A stretch of DNA of 64,000 nucleotides from Actinomycetota bacterium (GTDB taxonomy: Bacteria > Actinomycetota > UBA4738 > HRBIN12), in assembly GCA_035640355.1 (NCBI GenBank), contig DASQWI010000026.1:62001-126000 (forward strand), written 5' to 3'. Position 1 is the first letter of the stretch; each line of letters starts with the position of its first letter. Below are positions 9,059 to 18,288 of the stretch, in pieces. The position numbers and the translations under genes were made by a program. A model generated the notes under the pieces. It was given only the letters and a program-made list of their open reading frames with translations, had not been told where the DNA came from and ran no database searches.

Positions 9059-10426
9059 GTGCCCCGGATCTGGTTCCCGCTCGCACTCGCGCTGGTGTTC
9101 GCGATGGTAGCCGCGGCGTGCTCCCCAGACGACGAGCCGTTCGTGTGGGATCCGCTTCCACCAGCCGACTACGGCACGGCGCCGGATCGCGTCGACGCCG
9201 GCGAGTTCGAGACGCTCACGCCGATCAAGCACGTCGTATACGTGATCAAGGAGAACCGGACGTTCGACAACATGTTCGGGCTGTTCCCCGGCGCGAACGG
9301 CGTGACCGTCGGCGTCGACCGCGGCGAGCAGCGGCCGCTCACGCGGGCGGCCGACCTACTGCCCACCGACATCAAGCATTGCTACCGGTGCGCGCTGGAT
9401 GCATGGAATGAGGGCGCGATGGACGGGTTCGCCACGATCAGCGAGGCTGCGGACCAATATGCGTACACGCAGTACCTGCCCGGGGATCTCCCCAACTACT
9501 GGGATTGGGCGACCGAATACGTCCTCGGCGACAACTTCTTCGCCAGCGCCCACGGCCCTTCGTTCCCGAACCACCTGTACACGATCGCCGCCCAGTCCGG
9601 CGGCGCGCACGAGAACCCCGGGCAGAACCAGGTGCTGCTCCGCGAGCGACACCGCACGACCGGGCTGTTCAAGTCGTGGGGATGCGATGCACTCGACACG
9701 GCCTACGTGAACATCGTCGACAGCGAGGGCGTCGAGAAACGGGTGCCCCCGTGCTTCGACTTCCTTACAGAGGGGGACCTGTTATCCGCCGCCGGGATCC
9801 CGTGGGCTTACTACGCGGCGACGCAGTACCAGAACGGCTACGTCTGGTCGGCGTACGACGCCGTTCGCCACATCCGGGAGGATGAGAAGTACTGGGCCGA
9901 ACACATCTTCCCCGTCGACCGCTTCGCTCGGCACGCGCGGGAGGGACTGCTTCCGCCGGTGACGTGGGTGACGCCGCGGTTCGAGGTGTCCGAGCATCCC
10001 GAGTACAGCATGTGCCACGGCGAGAACTGGACGACGAGGGTCGTGAACGCCGTCATGGAGAGCCCGGACTGGGAGAGCACCGCCATCTTCATCACGTGGG
10101 ACGACTACGGCGGTTTCTACGACCACGTCCCGCCGCCGCAGGTCGACGACTTCGGGTTCGGGATCCGCGTTCCGCTGCTCATGATCTCGCCCTACGCGAA
10201 GCGCGGCTTCGTGTCGCACGAGCTCGGCGAGTTCTCGAGCGTTCTGCGGTTCATGGAGGACAACTGGGGATTGACGCAGCTCACGCACCGAGACCGCGAG
10301 GCGACGCCGCTCCTGTCGGCGTTCGACTTCGAGCAGAACCCCCGGCCGCCCGATCCGCTCCCACTCCGCACCGATTGCGAGGGCCTGAAGTTCCCGGACC
10401 CTCGCCGCTACGAGGGACCGGGGTGA
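9059..10426 (+). CDS. secreted phosphoesterase lipoprotein (phospholipase C / acid phosphatase family)
   Basis: 455 residues. The N-terminal signal ends in lipobox VAAAC. The phosphoesterase domain (PF04185 type) begins with IKHVVYVIKENRTFDNMFG, has the HCYRCALDAWNEGAMDGF segment and ends with WDDYGGFYDHVPPP and ISPYAKRGFVSH, which hold the metal and phosphate ligands. GTG 9059 has TAGGGT 8 nt upstream and no ribosome site. It is divergent from the PotD-like gene and lies tail to tail with a paralogue, 2 bp apart. The substrate (phospholipid or phosphomonoester) is unknown. Confidence 0.9.
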   Translation: MPRIWFPLALALVFAMVAAACSPDDEPFVWDPLPPADYGTAPDRVDAGEFETLTPIKHVVYVIKENRTFDNMFGLFPGANGVTVGVDRGEQRPLTRAADLLPTDIKHCYRCALDAWNEGAMDGFATISEAADQYAYTQYLPGDLPNYWDWATEYVLGDNFFASAHGPSFPNHLYTIAAQSGGAHENPGQNQVLLRERHRTTGLFKSWGCDALDTAYVNIVDSEGVEKRVPPCFDFLTEGDLLSAAGIPWAYYAATQYQNGYVWSAYDAVRHIREDEKYWAEHIFPVDRFARHAREGLLPPVTWVTPRFEVSEHPEYSMCHGENWTTRVVNAVMESPDWESTAIFITWDDYGGFYDHVPPPQVDDFGFGIRVPLLMISPYAKRGFVSHELGEFSSVLRFMEDNWGLTQLTHRDREATPLLSAFDFEQNPRPPDPLPLRTDCEGLKFPDPRRYEGPG

Positions 10427-10428
10427 GC

Positions 10429-12057
10429 TCAGTCGAACGGTGAGCCGATCGTCCGAAGGTAGGGCCACCCCGCGCGGAAGTGCGCGAACGACGTTCCGTA
10501 CGGGCATTCGTCGCGCAGCGGGAGCACCAGCTTCTTGAACCTCGGATTCTCAAAGTCGAAGGCGCCGAGCAACGGATTCGCGTGCCGATCGCGCGCCGTC
10601 ATCGGTTCGAGGCCGAACAGCTGCTCGATGAACGCCAGCACCGAGCTGAACTCGTAGGTCGTCGTGTCGACGTACCCGCCGTCGCGGCTTTCGCCGGACC
10701 GCGTGTACGGGCTGATGATGAGCGCGGGCGTGCGCGGGCCGAGACCCATGATGTCCGTCTGCGGGGGAGGTACGGGGTCGTAGAAGCCGCCGAAGTCGTC
10801 CCACACCACGACGATCGCCGTCGACTCCCAGTACTCGCTCTTCATGATCGTGTTGATCTGGTGCACGGTCCAGTTCTCTCCGGCGCAGACGGACTTCCCG
10901 CCACCGGGATGTTCGTTGTACGACTCGGACGGGACGATCCAGGAGACCTCGGGCATCTCGCCGACGCGGACGTCTCGCACGAAGTTCTCCGGCGGCTCCA
11001 CCTTCCTCCACATGGGACCGCGTCGGACGTGGCGGATCATCTGGAGAGCGTTCATCCATGCGTTCTCGTTCGCGTAGTACTTCCAGCTGATCCCGGCCTC
11101 CTCGAGCTGGTCGGGGAGCACCGCGATGTCGAAGCACAGACGGATGCTTCCCCAGTACTCGGCGAGGTCGTACGTGTTCGATCCGTTCGACGTGATGTCT
11201 CGTTCGAGCTCGAGGATCCGCTTCTCGTTCGCGCGGGCTGCCGGAGGGTTGAACCGTGTCGCGTACTCCGTGGTGTCGTCACAGTAGTTTCCCTCGTGAT
11301 CCGTCGTCGACTTGTTGTCGACGATGTAGTTCGCCTGCGCCGCAACCGTGTACAGGTGTTCCGGCAACGTCGGCCCGTACATCGAAGTGAAGAAGTGGTC
11401 GGCCAGCACGAATCGGTCGGCGTAGGCCCAGTAGTTCGGCAGCGTGTCGCGGTCGTGGTAGACGTACCCGGAGAGGTCGCCCCCGAATTCCGCCGCTCGG
11501 TCCCCCGACATCGGGATGACCCCGTTCATCCGGTTGAACCCGTTCATCTTGCCGCGGTTGATCGCAGTCAGGCCGCACCGAAAGCAGTGTGTCAGGTCGT
11601 GAGGCTGCACATCGGTCGCTGGCTGGAGGCGGACGATCGGCCCATCGCTGCACCCGTCCTCGGTGCACTCGATCGTGCCGCCGAGCGTCGCGCCGTCCGC
11701 GCCGGGATACGTCGCGAAGTAGTTGTTGAACGTTCGGTTCTCCTTGACGATGAACACCACGTGCTCGATCGGCGTCTCGCCGGGCACGATCACCGTCGGC
11801 TCGGATCCGTCGCCGTTCCCGTCGGGAGGACCACTCGGCGATGGCCCGCCGTTGCCCGCGCCGCTCGGCGATGGAGCAAGCGCCGATCCACCGTTTCCCT
11901 CCGGACGCCCCCACGCCCAAACCATCACCGCCGTGAGCAGCACGACGACGCCGACGAAGACCAGGAAACCGCGCCGGCGAGCGGCACGTCGTCGCTGGAA
12001 GCGGAGGCGGCTTCGCGGCACGGGCACGCGGGAGCCGGGCCCGGGCGTGTAGCTCAC
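10429..12057 (-). CDS. membrane-anchored phosphoesterase, paralogue of the preceding gene
   Basis: 542 residues. A basic N terminus (RFQRRRAARRRGFL), one membrane helix at about residues 30-50 (VFVGVVVLLTAVMVWAW), and a 40-residue Gly/Ser/Pro linker precede the phosphoesterase domain, which starts at IEHVVFIVKENRTFNNYFA. HCFRCGLTAINRGKMNGF and VVVWDDFGGFYDPVPPPQ match the same positions in the 9059-10426 protein. An insertion of about 60 residues around NYCDDTTEYATRFNPPAARA distinguishes the two. It is probably active outside the membrane. Different anchors (helix versus lipid) suggest the duplicates have diverged in location. Confidence 0.9.
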   Translation of the reverse strand: MSYTPGPGSRVPVPRSRLRFQRRRAARRRGFLVFVGVVVLLTAVMVWAWGRPEGNGGSALAPSPSGAGNGGPSPSGPPDGNGDGSEPTVIVPGETPIEHVVFIVKENRTFNNYFATYPGADGATLGGTIECTEDGCSDGPIVRLQPATDVQPHDLTHCFRCGLTAINRGKMNGFNRMNGVIPMSGDRAAEFGGDLSGYVYHDRDTLPNYWAYADRFVLADHFFTSMYGPTLPEHLYTVAAQANYIVDNKSTTDHEGNYCDDTTEYATRFNPPAARANEKRILELERDITSNGSNTYDLAEYWGSIRLCFDIAVLPDQLEEAGISWKYYANENAWMNALQMIRHVRRGPMWRKVEPPENFVRDVRVGEMPEVSWIVPSESYNEHPGGGKSVCAGENWTVHQINTIMKSEYWESTAIVVVWDDFGGFYDPVPPPQTDIMGLGPRTPALIISPYTRSGESRDGGYVDTTTYEFSSVLAFIEQLFGLEPMTARDRHANPLLGAFDFENPRFKKLVLPLRDECPYGTSFAHFRAGWPYLRTIGSPFD

Positions 12058-12099
12058 GTCGAGAGCCTATCGTCGGGCGGCGACGGGCTTGCCGCGATA

Positions 12100-13353
12100 T
12101 CAGGAGCCGGGCGAACGCGCGTCCAACCAACCGCCGTCGCGTCGGTGACGTGCGGCGACGACCCCGGCCGCGATCGACAGTGCGATCTCATCGGGTGTCC
12201 GTCCGCCGAGATCGAGGCCGACCGGTGAACGGATCCGCGCGAGCTGCTCCTCATCGAATCCACGTTCACGAAGGACCGCGACGTACGGCCCAACGTGGCG
12301 GCGGCTCCCCATCACCCCGATGAACCGCGCGGGTGTACCCAGAGCATCGGAGAGAGCATCGGCGATCCCCGGCGCGTCGTGATCGGTGAAGATCACGTCG
12401 GTTCGAGCGTCGAGGCGAGCCTCGGCGATCGAAGAGACCACCCCTCCGCCCGCGCGATCGTCGGCTCCAACCCGCTCCGCCCGGGGTTCGACGAGGACCG
12501 TCTCGTCGCCCAGACGAGCGGCATGACGGAGAAGCGCACGCGCGACGTCCGTTGCGGAGATCACGACGAGCCTTGATCTCCGGGGAGGCGGCTCGAAGAA
12601 CACGAGCACCTGGCCGCTCTCGTGTCGGTACCGGCGCGTCTGCGGTTCACCCGTCTTCGAGATCTCGGCCGCGTCTCGCACCGCTGCGTCGTCGAACTCG
12701 GCACAACCGAGCGTGCCGCGGACCTCGCCGCCGGGGACGATCCGCATCGAGTTGCCGACCTTGCACGGTGGCGCGCCCTCGACCTCGACCGCCCGGACGT
12801 CGACCCATGAACGTTCGTCGTCGTGCGCATCGTGATCCGCGTGCCCCGTAGGGTGCTCGCCGGTTCGCCCACCGAGCAGTTCGATCGCGTGCGGAACCAC
12901 GGGCAGAACGGCCTCGAGGCTCTCCCGTACCCCCTTGGGGCTCCCCGGAAGGTTCAGGACGAGCGTCGAGCCGCGGCTCCCGGCGACGGCGCGAGACAGC
13001 GCGGCGAGCGGTGTCTGTTCGAGTCCCGTTCGCCGCATCAGCTCGGCGAGCCCGGGCGCCTCGCGATCGATGACTGCCCGCGTCGCTTCGGGCGTCACGT
13101 CTCGGGGGCCGAACCCAGTTCCACCGGTCGTGACGACGAGGGCGGTCCGGTCTCGATCGCTCAGTTCGCGAATGGCGCCCTCGATCCGCTCGCGCTCGTC
13201 CGGCACGACGACGCGCCGGACCACGTCGAGGCCGCGCTCGGCGAGCAGGGACTGCGCGACGTCGCCGGACTCATCGGTGCGCGTCCCGTGCGATACACCG
13301 TCGGACACCGTCACGATGGCCGCACTGCGACGAGAGCCCTGCACGCGCCTCAT
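12100..13353 (-). CDS. MoaB/MogA-XdhC fusion protein of molybdenum cofactor metabolism
   Basis: 417 residues in one uninterrupted frame. Residues 10-165 are a MoaB/Mog molybdopterin-binding domain ([47 protein letters not shown]). Residues 183-230 resemble the XdhC/CoxI N-terminal domain ([21 protein letters not shown]), and 270-410 its Rossmann domain ([43 protein letters not shown]). MoaB/Mog adenylates molybdopterin; XdhC binds Moco and passes it to xanthine dehydrogenase-type enzymes, so the fusion could couple synthesis to delivery (inference). ATG 13353 is chosen; GTG 13344 is possible. It is divergent from DUF6457 and moaA. Confidence 0.88.
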   Translation of the reverse strand: MRRVQGSRRSAAIVTVSDGVSHGTRTDESGDVAQSLLAERGLDVVRRVVVPDERERIEGAIRELSDRDRTALVVTTGGTGFGPRDVTPEATRAVIDREAPGLAELMRRTGLEQTPLAALSRAVAGSRGSTLVLNLPGSPKGVRESLEAVLPVVPHAIELLGGRTGEHPTGHADHDAHDDERSWVDVRAVEVEGAPPCKVGNSMRIVPGGEVRGTLGCAEFDDAAVRDAAEISKTGEPQTRRYRHESGQVLVFFEPPPRRSRLVVISATDVARALLRHAARLGDETVLVEPRAERVGADDRAGGGVVSSIAEARLDARTDVIFTDHDAPGIADALSDALGTPARFIGVMGSRRHVGPYVAVLRERGFDEEQLARIRSPVGLDLGGRTPDEIALSIAAGVVAARHRRDGGWLDARSPGS

Positions 13354-13448
13354 CCTGTCAGAAAGGTCGGCCCGGACCGTCGACGGCACCACATCGCTGC
13401 GTCGGCAGACTAGGTTCTGTCGATGCCGATGCGAACGAGGAGGGACCG

Positions 13449-13718
13449 ATGGAACGGTGGATCGACGAGCTCGCCGACGCACTTGACGCCGAACGGCTGT
13501 CGAAGGACGAGGTCGCTCGGTTGCTCGGAGCGGCGCGCGACGTCGCTCATCGCGTGGAGCGGAAGGTGACGCCGCTCGCGACGTTCGTGCTCGGTCAGGC
13601 GGTGGGCAGGAGCGTGGCGGAGGGGACGGAACGCTCCGTCGCGCTCGACCAGGTCCTCGGGACGGCGAGCTCGCTGCTGCCCACGCCCTCCGAGGGGGAG
13701 ACCGCGCCGGACGAGTGA
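13449..13718 (+). CDS. DUF6457-like small protein beside moaA
   Basis: 89 residues, all-helical in appearance: [44 protein letters not shown]. It resembles the DUF6457 domain found in Actinomycetota, often fused or adjacent to MobA-type molybdopterin nucleotidyltransferases. ATG 13449 follows GAGGAGGGACC. It lies 31 bp upstream of moaA on the same strand, so it is probably co-transcribed. Molecular function is unknown; a helper role in Moco nucleotide attachment is inference from context. Confidence 0.7.
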   Translation: MERWIDELADALDAERLSKDEVARLLGAARDVAHRVERKVTPLATFVLGQAVGRSVAEGTERSVALDQVLGTASSLLPTPSEGETAPDE

Positions 13719-13749
13719 GGCCGCCTCCCGGGTACGATGACGAGAACCC

Positions 13750-14775
13750 ATGAGCGTCCACCCGGCCCCGTCGTCCGCAGCGTTCACAAACGAGCCGCTG
13801 CTGGATTCGTTCGGCCGCGTCGCCGACGACCTCCGGCTCTCGGTGACCGACCGTTGCAACTTCCGCTGCACGTACTGCATGCCCGCGGAGGGCCTGAAGT
13901 GGCTCCCGAAGGACGAGATCCTGTCGTTCGAGGAGCTCGCACGGTTGCTGCGCCTGTTCGTCCGGCTCGGCGTCCGATCCGTCAAGGTGACCGGCGGCGA
14001 GCCGACCGTTCGCGCGGATCTTCCGTCGCTCGTGGCGATGCTTCGGGAGGCAGCGCCCGCCGTGGACATGTCGATGACGACGAACGGAGTGCTCCTCGAC
14101 CGGCTGGCGGGCCCGCTGGCGGCCGCGGGCCTCGACCGCGTGACGGTCTCGCTCGACTCGTTGCTCCGTCACCGGTTCGAGGAGATGACGCGGCGAGACG
14201 CGCTCGATCGCGTCCTCGCTGGGATCCGCGCCGCCGAAAGCGCCGGCCTCGTCCCGATCAAGATCAACTGCGTCGTGATCGGCGGCACAAACGAGGACGA
14301 GGTCGTCGAGTTCGCTCGGTGGTCACGCGAGCATGGGCATACCGTTCGGTTCATCGAGTACATGCCGCTCGATGCCGAGCATGCGTGGGAGCGCGCGAAG
14401 GTCGTCCCGTCGGCGCGGATCCTCGAGGCCATAGACGCGGTGTACCCGCTCGTCGCCGATGGGCCCGATCAGGAGCCCGCAACGAGCTACCGGTTCGCCG
14501 ACGGATCTGCCGGGGGGGTCGGCGTGATCGCCAGCGTCACCGAGCCGTTCTGCGACTCCTGCAACCGTCTTCGAATCACCGCCGAGGGGCAGCTCCGCGC
14601 GTGCCTGTTCGCGCTCGACGAGACCGACCTACGCGGTCCGATGCGCGCGGGCGCCGCTGACGAGGACCTCGAGGAGCTGATCCGCTCGAACGTGTGGGCG
14701 AAGTGGTCGGGGCACCGGATCAACCACCCCGACTTCGTGCAGCCCGAACGGAGCATGTCCGCGATCGGCGGCTGA
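13750..14775 (+). CDS. moaA: GTP 3',8-cyclase
   Basis: A radical SAM enzyme carrying out the first step of molybdopterin synthesis, with MoaC. 341 residues. The N-terminal cluster motif is CNFRCTYC in [22 protein letters not shown] is the SAM-binding GGE motif; the C-terminal second [4Fe-4S] site is CDSCNRLR plus Cys in QLRACLF. The chain ends in Gly-Gly (SAIGG), which is essential for activity in known MoaA. ATG 13750 is preceded by TACGAT 11 nt upstream. MoaC, MoaD and MoaE are not in this window. Confidence 0.96.
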   Translation: MSVHPAPSSAAFTNEPLLDSFGRVADDLRLSVTDRCNFRCTYCMPAEGLKWLPKDEILSFEELARLLRLFVRLGVRSVKVTGGEPTVRADLPSLVAMLREAAPAVDMSMTTNGVLLDRLAGPLAAAGLDRVTVSLDSLLRHRFEEMTRRDALDRVLAGIRAAESAGLVPIKINCVVIGGTNEDEVVEFARWSREHGHTVRFIEYMPLDAEHAWERAKVVPSARILEAIDAVYPLVADGPDQEPATSYRFADGSAGGVGVIASVTEPFCDSCNRLRITAEGQLRACLFALDETDLRGPMRAGAADEDLEELIRSNVWAKWSGHRINHPDFVQPERSMSAIGG

Positions 14776-14791
14776 CGGCGGCCGGCCTGGT

Positions 14792-15502
14792 TCAGCTTTC
14801 CTGCACGCCCGCGAGCCGGGCGAGGCCCGAGATCTTCCGCAGCACGAAGCGCCGACCGTCGCGCTCGACGTAGCCACGTCGCTGGAGGTCCGAGAGGATC
14901 CGCGTGACGTTCTCCCGGCTGCCGCCGCACAGACTCGCCAGGTCCGCGTGCGTGACCACCGAAGGGAGAACCGCACCGTCGGGCGGGAGGTCGTCGAGCG
15001 ACGGCGCGACGAGCTGCAGCAGCCGCTTGGCCACGCGTCCCTTGAGATCGAGGAACAGCAGGTCTTCGACGAACGCCTCGTGCGATTGCACCTGCCGCGA
15101 CAGCGCGCGGAGGATCGCCCGCGAGGCGGCCGACTCTTCCGTCACGAACTCGAGGAAGGTGGCACCCTGGACCGTCCACACCGACGACTCCTCGAGCGCG
15201 AGCGCCGCGGCCGTGCGAGGCATGCCACCGAGCACGCCGAGCTCGCCGAAGAACTGAGGACGATCGAGCGTCGTGTGCAGCTGCCGGTGGCCGCTCGCCG
15301 AGAGGGAGCTGATCTCCACACGGCCGTCCACCAGGAAGAAGACCTCGGGGGACTCATCGCCCTGGTGGAACAGATACGTGTTCCGCCGGTACCGGCGGAC
15401 CGAACCGCGGTCGGCGAGTCGCGCGATCATCTCGGCCGAGGCGCCCTCGAACAGCGGGGTACTCGCCATCATCGCTTCGAGGCCCGACACGCCGACCGCC
15501 AT
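14792..15502 (-). CDS. Crp/Fnr-family transcriptional regulator
   Basis: 236 residues. The cyclic-nucleotide-binding beta-roll spans about residues 15-125 (FFLVDGRVEIS, FFGELGVLGGMPRTAAALA), then a long dimer helix (SHEAFVEDLLFLDLKGRVAKRLLQL) and a Crp-type winged helix (VTHADLASLCGGSRENVTRILSDLQRRGYVE, about 185-215). The phosphate-binding cassette has FFGELGVLGGMPRTAA, close to the GE-L...RTA pattern of cAMP binders. No N-terminal Cys cluster, so not an oxygen-sensing Fnr. It lies between moaA and the PqqD-M50-cNBD operon, whose protein carries two domains of the same fold. Its targets are unknown. Confidence 0.9.
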   Translation of the reverse strand: MAVGVSGLEAMMASTPLFEGASAEMIARLADRGSVRRYRRNTYLFHQGDESPEVFFLVDGRVEISSLSASGHRQLHTTLDRPQFFGELGVLGGMPRTAAALALEESSVWTVQGATFLEFVTEESAASRAILRALSRQVQSHEAFVEDLLFLDLKGRVAKRLLQLVAPSLDDLPPDGAVLPSVVTHADLASLCGGSRENVTRILSDLQRRGYVERDGRRFVLRKISGLARLAGVQES

Positions 15503-15551
15503 ACGCCGTCAGCGTAGCCAGTCCGCACCTCCGCCGGGAGGCATCACAAAA

Positions 15552-15582
15552 GCAAGACCCGGGAACTCGTCCCGGGTCTTGC
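15552..15582 (-). terminator. strong intrinsic terminator of the small Lys-rich gene
   Basis: A perfect 13-bp stem (GCAAGACCCGGGA) with a 5-nt loop is followed on the minus strand by TTTTGTG. It closes the minus-strand group at 15.6-18.4 kb and insulates the Crp-like gene. Confidence 0.85.
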
Positions 15583-15606
15583 CAAACGGCGAGTGCGAAC
15601 CGCGCT

Positions 15607-15732
15607 CTACTTCTGCTTCCGCGCGCGCTTGGCCTTCCTCAGCCTCTTGGTCACCCGCGTCGCCGGCTCCGCCTTCGACGTCTTCGCCGTCGACTTCGTC
15701 GCCACCTTGGGAGTGATCTTCTTGTCCGCCAC
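15607..15732 (-). CDS. 41-residue Lys/Ala/Thr-rich basic protein
   Basis: The chain begins VADKKITPKVATKSTAKT and ends TKRLRKAKRARKQK; nearly a third of residues are Lys or Arg. GTG 15732 has GGGGGAGGTGACGAG directly upstream, a strong ribosome site that decides the start. Composition resembles the tails of bacterial histone H1-like proteins, suggesting nucleic-acid binding, but no domain can be assigned. It has its own terminator and lies 150 bp downstream of the Cys-rich gene. Confidence 0.6.
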   Translation of the reverse strand: MADKKITPKVATKSTAKTSKAEPATRVTKRLRKAKRARKQK

Positions 15733-15886
15733 CTCGTCACCTCCCCCGGGAGATCCAGCCCCTCCGATGAGAGGGGGCTTCACCAGGAACGCTCGAGGCG
15801 CATAGTGCGACGCCGAGCACGAGGTCGATGTGTCGGCGGTCACACACCCCTGCGTGACGTCGGTCACGGTTCGGATGTGACGACCG

Positions 15887-16105
15887 TCACACTTGCTCGT
15901 CGAGCTCCGGTAGGGACAGCGGATCGGGTCGAGGTGTGCACGCTCCGCAGAACAGCGCGTCCTCCACGATCAGCGCCCGGGTCACGTCGCCGGTCTTGAA
16001 CAGCTCGACCACGTACGGGAGGGTCTCCACGTGGTCGGCGCAGATACCTCGTCCGCAGAACCGACAGCTCCCCACGGCTGTCTTCCGGCAGTGCCAGCAA
16101 TCCAT
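15887..16105 (-). CDS. 72-residue Cys-rich zinc-binding protein (B-box/DUF2180-like)
   Basis: Ligand pattern CWHC (residues 3-6), CRFCGRGIC (14-22) and DH shortly after, then CGAC near residue 54: a treble-clef or B-box-like zinc site (C-x2-C, C-x2-C, C, H). It lies 14 bp downstream of the M50-cNBD gene, so it is translated from the same message. No catalytic residues are visible. It may be a protein-interaction adaptor for that complex (inference). Confidence 0.72.
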   Translation of the reverse strand: MDCWHCRKTAVGSCRFCGRGICADHVETLPYVVELFKTGDVTRALIVEDALFCGACTPRPDPLSLPELDEQV

Positions 16106-16119
16106 CGACAGGTCCCTCC

Positions 16120-18288
16120 TCAGTGCTCGGCCGTGCGCTCGATCGGAGCCGCGGACACGACGCCCCGGTGGAAGATGCCCGCAACGACCTGGTCGAACCC
16201 CTCGCGTTCGACCTCGAAGACGCGCATCGGCGTTCGCGCGACGACGGACGCCGTGCGAGGGATGCCCATGAGCAACGCGAGCTCGCCGAAGTGCTCTCCC
16301 GCGCCGATCGACCGGATCGCTTCGTCGTCCTGGAGCACCTCTGCGCGCCCCGACCCGATCACGTAGAACGCGTCACCGTGGTCACCCTGCTCGACCAGGA
16401 CCTCATCGGGCGAGACGGCGATCCATCGACCATGACGAAGCAGCTCCGCGATCGAGGCCGACCCGAGCGACGCGAACGGGGGGAGTGATCGGAGCTCCGC
16501 CGCTTGCTGAAGCGTCGGGGCGAAATCGGGAAGGTTGACGCTGTCGCTCAGCAGACGGTCGAACGTGCTCTCGTCGATCTCGAACAGCTGTGCGTCCACG
16601 ACCGGACGGACCGTCGCCGAACGCGGCGCACCGTCGACCAGGCCGAGCTCACCGAACATGTCTCCGCGCTCCAGCGCTCGGATGACGTTGTCCTTTCCTG
16701 TGCTCTCGTCCTCCTCGACGACCTCGAGCTTCCCCCGTCGGACAACGTAGAGGGCGTGGGGTCGATCTCCCTGGCGGAAGACGGGCTTGCCGGCCGGATA
16801 TCGCTTCAGCTGGACACGGCCCGCGAGGTCGGACAGCACATCCTCGGGCAGGTCTTCGAAGATCGGCGAGCCATCGATCAGCTCCGCGGCCTCGACGCGC
16901 CACCCCGTTTCGAGCTTGAACCTCAAGGCGTCGACCCATCCCTTGATCTTCTTCGCGAACGACCGCACGAGCTTGATCACCCCGCGGATGGCCGGACCCG
17001 CCACGAACAGGGCGAGAGCAATCAGAAGCAGTCGACCGAAGACGCCGCCGTCCCACAGCGCCGAGATGAGGCCACCGAAGATCGTCTCCCAGAAGAAGAA
17101 CGCAGTGAACACGGACAGGATCGTGAACGCGACGCCGACGATGCCGTAGAGCGCCAGCCCGACCTCCTGCTTCGTCACGCGCTCGCGTCGGCGCAGCTTG
17201 CGAAACAGGTCATACCGGATGAAGCGCAAGGACCGCGGACGGAGGTCCGGCACCTGGATCACATCCGCCAGGATGAAATAGCCGTCGAGCTCGAGCAGTG
17301 GGATGAGGTTCATGAAGATGACGAAATAGTTGATGACAGCCCAGGTGAAGAGGAACGGTGAGACCGCCGCGTGAGGAAAGGCCCAGATGAAGATCACGGC
17401 GATGCCCGAGACGATGAGCTCCGCGTACGGTCCGGCGAAGGACTGTGCGATCCGCTCCTTGCGGTCGAGCATCAGCACCTCCGACGACTCGACGAAGAAG
17501 ACGGGAGAGCCGAAATAGATCATGAAACCGGCGCTCTTCACCTTGCGTCCGTGGTGGACCAGGACGACGGCGTGGCCCAGCTCGTGGATGAAGGTCAGGA
17601 CGTAATCCATCCCCAGCAAGATGAATGTCTGGATCGCAGCCGATCCGCCGCCGAGCTCGAAGCGACCGCTTCGATACACGGCCGCGAAGGCGACCAAACC
17701 GAGAGCGGCCACGACGGCGGCGGCAACGCCCAATACCGGCGTGAAGAAGAAGCGGACGAAGCGACGGTACAACCAATCGACGAGCCGGTGCGCTCCGGCC
17801 CAATCGACGGAGAGCGTAGTGACGAACTCGCGCGTCTTCGCCCGCGCCAGCGACGCCGGGTGCGCCGCCCGATCGACGATCTTCCGAGCGTCGACGTACC
17901 GGTCGGTGAGGAAGTTCCCCACGCGCAGCTCACGGACGAGGTCGGCAACGCCGTCCAGCTCCATGTCGCCCGATTCCTGCAACCGCTCGACGACGATCTC
18001 GCGGACGGTCCGCGTTCCGTCCATCAACTGCAGGAGCGGAACGTCGTTCAGCGACAACTCGTAGTGCAACAGCTCCGTCGGGTTGGCGATCATCGCGTAG
18101 TCGTTGCCCCAACGAAGCCTGAAGGTCTTGACCTCGACGTCCGGTCGGAGCTGCGGGCGGTACGTGGCCGGGTCGAGGCGCTCCGACAGCCTCGACCAGA
18201 TCCCTCCTTCATGGTCCTGCTCCGGAGCTCTGGCCATCGCACCGTGCACGGCCCCGAAGACGCCACGCTCGCTCAGGATCTCGGTCAC
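16120..18288 (-). CDS. membrane M50-type metalloprotease with PqqD-like domain and two cyclic-nucleotide-binding domains
   Basis: 722 residues from GTG 18288. About 50-128: PqqD-like/RiPP-recognition fold (FRLRWGNDYAMIANPTELLHY, LMDGTRTVREIV). About 170-440: several membrane helices with the site-2-protease zinc motif HELGH (235-239) and a distal LDGYF (Asp about 335) as third ligand. About 476-581 and 606-708: two cNMP-binding beta-rolls (MFGELGLVDGAPRSATV and HFGELALLMGIPRTASV, both with GEL and RxA). Predicted: intramembrane protease or peptide-maturing enzyme gated by nucleotide or another ligand. Its start overlaps the stop of a small membrane protein (GTGA). The substrate is unknown. 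Confidence 0.85.
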   Translation of the reverse strand: MTEILSERGVFGAVHGAMARAPEQDHEGGIWSRLSERLDPATYRPQLRPDVEVKTFRLRWGNDYAMIANPTELLHYELSLNDVPLLQLMDGTRTVREIVVERLQESGDMELDGVADLVRELRVGNFLTDRYVDARKIVDRAAHPASLARAKTREFVTTLSVDWAGAHRLVDWLYRRFVRFFFTPVLGVAAAVVAALGLVAFAAVYRSGRFELGGGSAAIQTFILLGMDYVLTFIHELGHAVVLVHHGRKVKSAGFMIYFGSPVFFVESSEVLMLDRKERIAQSFAGPYAELIVSGIAVIFIWAFPHAAVSPFLFTWAVINYFVIFMNLIPLLELDGYFILADVIQVPDLRPRSLRFIRYDLFRKLRRRERVTKQEVGLALYGIVGVAFTILSVFTAFFFWETIFGGLISALWDGGVFGRLLLIALALFVAGPAIRGVIKLVRSFAKKIKGWVDALRFKLETGWRVEAAELIDGSPIFEDLPEDVLSDLAGRVQLKRYPAGKPVFRQGDRPHALYVVRRGKLEVVEEDESTGKDNVIRALERGDMFGELGLVDGAPRSATVRPVVDAQLFEIDESTFDRLLSDSVNLPDFAPTLQQAAELRSLPPFASLGSASIAELLRHGRWIAVSPDEVLVEQGDHGDAFYVIGSGRAEVLQDDEAIRSIGAGEHFGELALLMGIPRTASVVARTPMRVFEVEREGFDQVVAGIFHRGVVSAAPIERTAEH

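Noticed and set aside
13354-14172. N-terminal extension of the MoaB-XdhC frame up to 14172
   Set aside because: The extra 270 residues are low-complexity Arg/Ser sequence antisense to moaA and DUF6457; homology begins at ATG 13353.
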